A DNA stretch of 6,205 nucleotides from Planctomycetota bacterium (lineage in GTDB: Bacteria > Planctomycetota > SKW154). Below, in pieces: positions 1-4,055 of this stretch (within the stretch, counting starts at the first letter, position 1; every line of letters begins with the position of its first letter). The notes beneath the pieces are model-generated. The model worked only from the letters and a program-made list of their open reading frames with translations. It had not been told where the DNA came from and did no database searches. The position numbers were made by a program, and so were the translations under genes. The stretch is from NCBI GenBank assembly GCA_026418755.1, contig JAOAAR010000128.1, forward strand, positions 1 through 6,205. Reading direction: 5' to 3'.

Positions 1-19
1 AGATGTGTATAAGAGACAG
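1..19 (+). other. Untrimmed Tn5 mosaic-end (Nextera-type) sequencing adapter
   Basis: The first 19 bases match exactly the hyperactive Tn5 mosaic end, AGATGTGTATAAGAGACAG, used in tagmentation libraries. The mosaic end is an engineered hybrid of the IS50 inside and outside ends, so an exact copy at the edge of a contig is a library artefact and not a natural insertion. Genomic sequence starts at base 20, in the middle of a groEL codon series. The gene therefore ends here only because the read did. Confidence 0.96.
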
Positions 20-1102
20 GTCGTAATCACTGTCACTCTTCTCTATCTCCTTCCTGATTTGCTCCACCCTCGCCTTTAACTCCTTCTCCGAACCCGCCCC
101 CTCAACAATCGTCGTGTGCTCACTGTCAACCACCACCTTCTTTGCACGACCCAAATCAGTCATTGAAATATTCTCAAGTTCTACCCCTAAATCCTTCAAT
201 ATCGCCCGTCCACCTGTCAAAAGCGCTATGTCCTCCAACATCGCCTTCCGCCTCTCACCATATCCAGGCGCCTTCACAGCACAACACTTCAAAACTCCCC
301 TCAATTTGTTCACCACAAGAGTCGCAAGCGCCTCTCCCTCCACATCCTCCGCAATTACCAGCAAAGACTTCCCTGCCCTCGCCAACTTCTCTAACAACGG
401 TATCAACTTCCTCGCACTCGAAATCTTCTCCTCATAAACCAGAATCATCGGTTCCTCTAACACAACCTCCATCTTATCAGCGTCCGTTATGAAATGCGGC
501 GACAAATACCCCCTGTCGAACTGCATCCCCTCCACCTTCTTCACTTCTGTCTCCAACGACTTCCCTTCCTCCACCGTAATCACCCCGTCCCTCCCGACCT
601 TCTCCATAGCATCCGCTATCAACTTACCTATCTTCTTGTCTCCATTCGCCGCAATCGCTCCAACCTGCGCTATCTCCTTGCTTCCCTCTACCTTCTTGCT
701 CCTCGAACGCAACTCCTTCACCACCTCAACTACACCTTTGTTTATCCCACGCGCAATCGCCATGGAATCAGCACCCGCCGCTATCCTCTTCATCCCTTCT
801 AAGAATAACGCCTCTGCCAATACAGTTGCCGTCGTTGTCCCATCCCCTGCCACATCCGATGTCTTCGACGCCGCCTCCTTCACCAACTGCGCACCCAAAT
901 TCTCATACGGGTCCTTCAACTCAACCTCCTTCGCCACCGTCACTCCATCCTTGGTCACAAGCGGAGCACCCCATCCCCTATCAATCACCACATTCCGCCC
1001 TTTCGGACCCAAAGTCACCTTCACCGCTCGCGCAACCTTCTCCACACCACTCCTCAACCTCTCCCTCGCATCCATCTCAAACACCAACTGCTTCTTCGCC
1101 AT
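20..1102 (-). CDS. groEL: Chaperonin GroEL (Hsp60), N-terminal 361 codons; 3' end missing
   Basis: This is the large subunit of the ATP-driven cytoplasmic folding chamber. It is read from ATG at 1102-1100, with a G-rich ribosome site (GGGGGA) 6 nt upstream. Translation runs without interruption for 361 codons to the adapter, against about 545 in full-length GroEL. Residues align with E. coli numbering almost without gaps. TLGPKGRNV lies at 30-38, the TKDG loop carries Asp52, and the ATP-binding GDGTTTATVL at 86-95 carries Asp87. Apical-domain residues include GMQFDRGYLSP at 192-202, EDVEGEALATLVVN at 252-265 and AVKAPGYGERRKAML at 275-289. Substrate-binding positions Tyr199, Phe204, Leu259, Val263 and Val264 are kept, while Tyr203 of E. 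coli is His. A Cys-Cys pair sits at 273-274. The C-terminal intermediate and equatorial segments, including the usual Gly/Met tail, are not in the window. No groES precedes it; the upstream gene is a 36-aa membrane ORF 42 nt away. Identity is certain. Whether it is the main or a secondary GroEL copy cannot be told. Confidence 0.98.
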
Positions 1103-1144
1103 CACATATCCCCCAAAACATTTCAATTCACCCTATCAGACCCC

Positions 1145-1255
1145 TTATTCTATATGCAAACAAAATGCCATCAAAAAAATTATCACCAATCCCGCCAAAA
1201 TAGTCAAAATATTCACCCCCTTCAAACCACCATTAACAATAGAAATCTCTGCCAT
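1145..1255 (-). CDS. 36-residue single-span membrane peptide, unknown function
   Basis: This small ORF runs from ATG at 1255-1253 to TAA at 1147-1145. Upstream lies a complete Shine-Dalgarno sequence, AAGGAGGT, with 10 nt before the ATG. The peptide begins MAEISIVNGGLKGVN and continues into a hydrophobic run of about 17-20 residues (ILTILAGLVIIFLMAFCL). It ends in a short HIE tail, so a single membrane helix is the obvious reading. I recognise no family. It lies between the flavoprotein gene and groEL in the same direction, 42 nt ahead of groEL, so it is probably cotranscribed with groEL or acts as its leader ORF. The in-frame sequence upstream of the ATG stays open for about 20 codons but offers no ATG, GTG or TTG start. 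Evidence for it being real is the ribosome site, the membrane-helix composition and the placement; comparative data are lacking. Confidence 0.6.
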   Translation of the reverse strand: MAEISIVNGGLKGVNILTILAGLVIIFLMAFCLHIE

Positions 1256-1265
1256 TTTGGCAGAA

Positions 1266-1273
1266 ACCTCCTT
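1266..1273 (-). promoter_or_regulatory. Shine-Dalgarno site of the 36-aa ORF
   Basis: The minus strand reads AAGGAGGT, an eight-base match to the 16S anti-Shine-Dalgarno complement, 10 nt before the ATG at 1255. It is the most complete such site in the window. It is the main reason for calling the short ORF a gene. Confidence 0.65.
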
Positions 1274-1275
1274 CC

Positions 1276-1291
1276 ACCGTGTCAGAACGGT
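1276..1291 (-). repeat. Short inverted repeat just upstream of the 36-aa ORF ribosome site
   Basis: ACCGT and ACGGT pair across a six-base loop, 2 nt upstream of the AAGGAGGT site on the minus strand. A five-pair stem is weak and may be chance. If it forms in the mRNA it lies where it could affect ribosome access or mark a processed 5' end. No sequence-specific regulator is recognised. Confidence 0.25.
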
Positions 1292-1368
1292 TCCGTCCCT
1301 ACCAGCAATAACCCCCTCTCACAAATAGCAGCAAGACAAAAAATTCAAACCCTCTCCCCTCAAATACA

Positions 1369-1396
1369 ACTTCAAAAAGAAGTGGGTTTCCTACCC
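1369..1396 (-). repeat. Two adjacent small inverted repeats at the 3' end of the flavoprotein gene
   Basis: On the minus strand, GGGT-aggaa-ACCC (1396-1384) overlaps the flavoprotein stop codon. It is followed directly by ACTTC-ttttt-GAAGT (1383-1369). Stems are only four and five pairs, and no run of U follows, so this is not a convincing intrinsic terminator. It could be a weak attenuator or mRNA 3'-end structure, or chance. It is the only structure seen between the upstream run of genes and the small ORF/groEL pair. Confidence 0.25.
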
Positions 1397-1981
1397 GCAA
1401 AGAGATTTGCCCAACAAAAACGCCTTATGGAGAACTTGTGTATCCTTCGCCACTTCATTGTGCGAATTATATCCGGCAGCGTAAAGAATCGCCGTCGGTG
1501 TAAATCCCAATGTAGCAAACCAATTCCTCAAAATAATAATCGCTGGTCGCCCAACAGCCTCCCTCTTTTCCCCACCCGCAACAATAATGTAGCCTCTGCG
1601 CAACGCCCCATCCGCCCTGTGCTTGCGTGACAACAGTAAATTCTCATCTCTCCTATTCCTCGCCCACTCCACCTGCGCTCGCTCCACCAACGCAACCAGC
1701 CTTGACGGCAGTCCACCAAAGTGTAAAGGCGTCGCTACAACTAATACATCCACCTCGGAACAACTCTTATAAAATTTCCTCCCCTCATCTTCTAACACAC
1801 ACTCTCCTTCTCTCTCACAAATACGGCAGGAACGACAAAAACCCACATTCATATCACAGGCACGAAAATCTCCCTCTAAGGAAATAACTCCTTCGGCCCC
1901 TTTCAAAAACTCATCGGCAAGTCTATCTGAGTTGCCTCCTTTGAAAGGACTGCCCCGAACAACAAGAACTCTTATCAACAA
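1391..1981 (-). CDS. NADPH-dependent FMN reductase / iron-sulfur flavoprotein-like protein
   Basis: This is a predicted soluble flavodoxin-fold oxidoreductase of 196 residues, a typical length for the FMN_red/Isf group. The FMN phosphate-binding loop is GSPFKGGNSDRLADEFL at 10-26, after the first strand IRVLVVR. The strand-loop VVATPLHFGGLPSRLVALVER at 81-101 matches the second flavin-contacting segment of the family. Between them Cys49, Cys52, Cys55 and Cys61 form a compact C-x2-C-x2-C-x5-C cluster, the spacing that carries a [4Fe-4S] centre in archaeal Isf proteins. Many bacterial relatives keep these cysteines with unproven clusters, so cofactor content is inference. The electron partner and substrate are unknown. 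The start is TTG at 1981, or the adjacent TTG at 1978, because no ATG or GTG fits the conserved N-terminal strand. A GGAGG lies unusually close upstream, suggesting coupling to translation of the preceding gene, whose stop is 9 nt away. Confidence 0.9.
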   Translation of the reverse strand: MLIRVLVVRGSPFKGGNSDRLADEFLKGAEGVISLEGDFRACDMNVGFCRSCRICEREGECVLEDEGRKFYKSCSEVDVLVVATPLHFGGLPSRLVALVERAQVEWARNRRDENLLLSRKHRADGALRRGYIIVAGGEKREAVGRPAIIILRNWFATLGFTPTAILYAAGYNSHNEVAKDTQVLHKAFLLGKSLCG

Positions 1982-1982
1982 T

Positions 1983-1987
1983 CCTCC
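1983..1987 (-). promoter_or_regulatory. Ribosome-binding site of the flavoprotein gene, unusually close to the start
   Basis: The minus strand reads TAG-gacGGAGGa-TTG-TTG-ATA from the stop of the upstream gene into this one. GGAGG lies 1 nt before the first TTG and 4 nt before the second. The spacing favours the second TTG (1978) if initiation is by ordinary Shine-Dalgarno pairing. Translational coupling to the terminating ribosome would relax that requirement. Confidence 0.55.
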
Positions 1988-1990
1988 GTC

Positions 1991-3442
1991 CTATTTCGAA
2001 TCCTTCTTCCCTTCTTCCTTTTTGGGCTCTTCCTTTTTCGGTTCTTCTTTCTTCGGCTCCTCTTTTGGAATCTCAGGAATCGGCACCTTCCCCCTGTGGT
2101 CCAGTATTCCGCATCCACCTCCTCCCAACTGCGCCAAGCGCCTCAAAAAACCTACCTCCGCCTCGTTCTTCTTATTCCACTTCAAAATCTCTATGTCATC
2201 CCCAAAACCCGCCTCATAATCCGCCCGTATACCCCATATATGCAGCCTTATCCCACGCGCCCAGCTTCTCTCCTCAAACCATTTTAAAAACTCCTCATAG
2301 TCATCATACCTCGACCCATCTGCACTACCGCATCCCACCAACAACACCGTATCTACAGCCGCATCCTCAAAAGCAGCACGCAACGCCAACTCCCAGTTCC
2401 TCGCAGGACCAGGAACCCCAGAATCCAAAAACTTCTTCATCCCCTCCAACTCGTTCTTCGTCACCTCAACCGCCTTATCCGAATATCCTCTCAATGAAGA
2501 ACTGACGCGATACAACTTTACCTTCACCCCCTTCGGCAGCCTCTCCAAAAAATCAAGAACCTCCTGCTTTGCATACTTCAAACGGCTCACCACAAAGTTC
2601 CTCCTGTATTCTTTCTCTTTCTCCTTCTCAATCTCGTCTGCTGCAGGCTGCTCTTTCCCATCCTTCTTCTTTGGCGGCTCAGGCTTCTCTTTCTTCTCCT
2701 TTTCCTTTTCCATCTCCTTCAACCTCTTTATAATCTCTCTCTCAGGCAACGCCATCTCCACATCCATATCGTTCGAAAAATCTACAAACACAGCCAATGT
2801 GTCAGAGTAAATAACCTCCGGCAGAAACCTCCCTTCCACAAATTCCGTTCCTCTCTTGAATTCATCAGGCATCTTGCTCTTCTCATCCACAATCGCCATC
2901 CCCTTAAGCCCGTAATACCGCACCAACAGATTCTTATCCTCCGAAAGCGACTTCAATCTGTTCTTCGCCAACAACTCGTCCTTGAAATCCACTAACTTCT
3001 CCGCTGCAATCAACCTATGCCGCCAGTCCCCCGACTCCGCCGCTTTCAAAAGCACTTCCATCGCTCCCTTCGTCTTAAACCGCGATACCAAACGCAAAAG
3101 AATATACTTCCTGTCCTCCTCGTTCTCCGTAGCGCAACTCCTCACAATCACCTCAATCGCCTTCTCGTCACTCGTCTTCGCAAGCCCGCTAAAAGTCGCC
3201 TTTCGAACCTCAAACTCTTTATGAAATAGAGTCTCTTTTATCAATTCGCCCACCGCACGCCTGTCATTCAGCGCCGCCATCCGCTGAACCACCTCAATTA
3301 TCTCTTTCACGCCCGCCCTCGGATTCTTCATCACATCCCTAAAATCCTTACTCACTTTCTCCCATTTCTCCCCATCCGAAAACAGTGGAGAAAGCAAAAA
3401 TCCACACAAAATAACCACCATCCAGAGAATCACCTTTCTCAT
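1991..3442 (-). CDS. Secreted HEAT-repeat protein with degenerate VWA-like domain
   Basis: This 483-residue protein is probably exported. Residues 1-22 form a signal peptide (MRKVILW, then a hydrophobic core ending PLFS before DGEKW), with no convincing lipobox. Residues about 40-195 are alpha-helical repeats of HEAT type, for example DRRAVGELIKETLFHKEFEVRK at 60-81 and RHRLIAAEKL at 141-150. From about 214 a von Willebrand factor A-like fold begins (DTLAVFVDFSNDMD) and resumes with PGPARNWELALRAAFEDAAVDTVLLVG at 344-370. Its metal site is eroded: DxSxS reads D221-x-S223-x-D225, the usual Thr before the ELAL helix is absent, and the usual Asp in the later SDG turn is replaced in GCG at 370-372. 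A Lys/Glu-rich insert of about 45 residues (238-282) interrupts the domain after its first strand. The C-terminus is a KEEPK repeat tail. The ATG at 3442 is chosen over an in-frame TTG at 3460 because AGGAGG precedes it by 9 nt. It begins 1 nt after the thioesterase stop. The role is unknown; scaffold or protein binding is inferred. Confidence 0.88.
   Translation of the reverse strand: MRKVILWMVVILCGFLLSPLFSDGEKWEKVSKDFRDVMKNPRAGVKEIIEVVQRMAALNDRRAVGELIKETLFHKEFEVRKATFSGLAKTSDEKAIEVIVRSCATENEEDRKYILLRLVSRFKTKGAMEVLLKAAESGDWRHRLIAAEKLVDFKDELLAKNRLKSLSEDKNLLVRYYGLKGMAIVDEKSKMPDEFKRGTEFVEGRFLPEVIYSDTLAVFVDFSNDMDVEMALPEREIIKRLKEMEKEKEKKEKPEPPKKKDGKEQPAADEIEKEKEKEYRRNFVVSRLKYAKQEVLDFLERLPKGVKVKLYRVSSSLRGYSDKAVEVTKNELEGMKKFLDSGVPGPARNWELALRAAFEDAAVDTVLLVGCGSADGSRYDDYEEFLKWFEERSWARGIRLHIWGIRADYEAGFGDDIEILKWNKKNEAEVGFLRRLAQLGGGGCGILDHRGKVPIPEIPKEEPKKEEPKKEEPKKEEGKKDSK
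2006..2065 (-). repeat. Tandem 15-bp repeats encoding a KEEPK tail
   Basis: Four successive 15-base units encode KEEPK, KEEPK, KEEPK and KEEGK at residues 460-479 of the HEAT/VWA-like protein. They are followed by the final KDSK. The units differ mostly by synonymous third-position changes, so the peptide pattern is kept better than the DNA. The tail is charged, proline-spaced and likely disordered. It may bind acidic or polyanionic surfaces, but that is inference. Confidence 0.8.
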
Positions 3443-3443
3443 T

Positions 3444-3848
3444 CTATCTCGCCTCCTCAAAAATTCTCCTTAACCAATCAGGTAACCGCACAACCTTCCC
3501 TTCTCTGTTCACCGGCGCAAGAACTGTATACCCCTCCGCCAATACGCTTCCATCCTCATAACAAACCTTGTAATCCAATCTCACCTTAACTCTACCAGCC
3601 TCCTTCAACCCCGTCTGAATCACAATAGTATTATCATACTTCGCCGATTTGTGATACTTAACATATGCCTCAATGATTGCCAGAAAAATCCCCCTCTTCT
3701 CCACTTCCGAATACGGCATCCCAAGTCTTCTCATAAACTCTGTCCGCCCAATCTCAAAATACTCAAGATACTTCGCATGATGCACCACCCCCATCTGGTC
3801 AGTATCCGCATATCTTATCCTCTCTCTTATCTCACAAACCCCTTTCAT
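3444..3848 (-). CDS. YbgC/4HBT-family acyl-CoA thioesterase (hot-dog fold)
   Basis: This 134-residue protein has the normal length of a single hot-dog thioesterase, which hydrolyses acyl-CoA thioesters in the cytoplasm. The N-terminal signature IRYADTDQMGVVHHAKYLEY (11-30) is followed by FEIGRTEFMRRLG. Asp17, the second Asp of DTD, is the expected catalytic carboxylate, and His23/His24 and Tyr27 lie at usual active-site positions. The long central strand region LAIIEAYVKYHKSAKYDNTIVIQT (56-79) and a final LPDWLRRIF helix complete the fold. The substrate, whether short-chain acyl, hydroxybenzoyl or other, cannot be set from sequence. In many proteobacteria YbgC sits with tol-pal genes; here it heads a run with a secreted HEAT/VWA-like protein instead. 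An in-frame TGA two codons upstream fixes the start at ATG 3848. The ribosome site is weak (GAGATGAGAG). A sigma70-like promoter lies about 50 nt upstream. Confidence 0.92.
   Translation of the reverse strand: MKGVCEIRERIRYADTDQMGVVHHAKYLEYFEIGRTEFMRRLGMPYSEVEKRGIFLAIIEAYVKYHKSAKYDNTIVIQTGLKEAGRVKVRLDYKVCYEDGSVLAEGYTVLAPVNREGKVVRLPDWLRRIFEEAR
3452..3457 (-). promoter_or_regulatory. Ribosome-binding site that decides the HEAT/VWA-like gene start
   Basis: AGGAGG on the minus strand lies 9 nt before ATG 3442 and inside the 3' end of the thioesterase gene. An in-frame TTG at 3460 would put this site inside the coding region and add MRRRDR before the signal peptide. The ATG is therefore preferred. 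Confidence 0.8.
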
Positions 3849-3900
3849 CTCTCATCTCTTAAAAACACCTCTTTTCATTTTACGCAATTAAATCACAAAA

Positions 3901-3929
3901 ATTTTACACCTTGAATGGCTTCTTAACAA
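3901..3929 (-). promoter_or_regulatory. Candidate sigma70-like promoter for the left-arm gene run
   Basis: On the minus strand TTGTTA (3929-3924) and TAAAAT (3906-3901) are separated by exactly 17 nt. They match the -35 and -10 consensus at four and five of six positions. Transcription would begin near 3894, giving a leader of about 45 nt to the thioesterase ATG. It is the best candidate in the divergent gap for this direction. It could serve the thioesterase, HEAT/VWA-like and flavoprotein genes, and perhaps on to groEL. Confidence 0.5.
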
Positions 3930-3998
3930 CTGAAAAGATTCTCCTCTCACGGCTCAACTCTTCACTAGAGCAGCAGTGTCCAAGGATTAAAATCTTGC

Positions 3999-4027
3999 TT
4001 GACTGACTTGTATCATCCACTTATATT
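3999..4027 (+). promoter_or_regulatory. Sigma70-like promoter for the kinase gene
   Basis: TTGACT (3999-4004) and TATATT (4022-4027) are 17 nt apart, each matching the consensus at five of six positions. Transcription would start near 4034, leaving a leader of about 20 nt that contains the AGGAG ribosome site at 4043-4047. A 10-nt palindrome, GATTAAAATC, lies just upstream at 3985-3994 and could be a regulator half-site pair, but this is weak. Confidence 0.68.
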
Positions 4028-4055
4028 ATGTGCAGTTGCATCAGGAGCACAAGTT

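Noticed and set aside
1..19. Natural IS50/Tn5 end
   Set aside because: The sequence is the engineered mosaic end, with no transposase, no 9-bp target duplication and a position exactly at the contig edge.
1103..1144. CIRCE (HrcA) operator upstream of groEL
   Set aside because: No TTAGCACTC-type half-sites were found here or in the longer upstream gap.
1256..1320. Upstream in-frame extension of the 36-aa ORF
   Set aside because: The frame is open for about 20 codons back to a TGA and reads like plausible protein, but has no ATG, GTG or TTG start, while the ATG at 1255 has a full ribosome site.
489..1328. Plus-strand open frame of 279 codons
   Set aside because: It is antisense to groEL and the small ORF; the product is Ser/Thr/Pro-rich low-complexity sequence expected from the complement of a G-ending coding strand. 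groEL on the other strand is unmistakable.
2065..2505. Plus-strand open frames antisense to the HEAT/VWA-like gene (also around 1932-2287 and 2982-3229)
   Set aside because: They lie within a well-supported minus-strand gene and give Pro/Ser/His-rich translations with no domain signs and no good ribosome sites.
3380..3442. Lipoprotein signal (Cys13) in the HEAT/VWA-like protein
   Set aside because: The residues before the Cys (VVIL) do not form a lipobox and the Cys is within the hydrophobic core, so ordinary signal-peptidase cleavage near residue 22 is more likely.
3440..3460. TTG 3460 as start of the HEAT/VWA-like protein
   Set aside because: The AGGAGG ribosome site would fall inside the coding region; ATG 3442 has correct spacing and begins a canonical signal peptide.
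3395..4025. DnaA boxes near the divergent gap (AAATCCACA around 3400, TCATCCACT around 4013)
   Set aside because: Each differs from TTATCCACA at two positions, they are isolated, and one is inside a coding region; too weak to call an origin.
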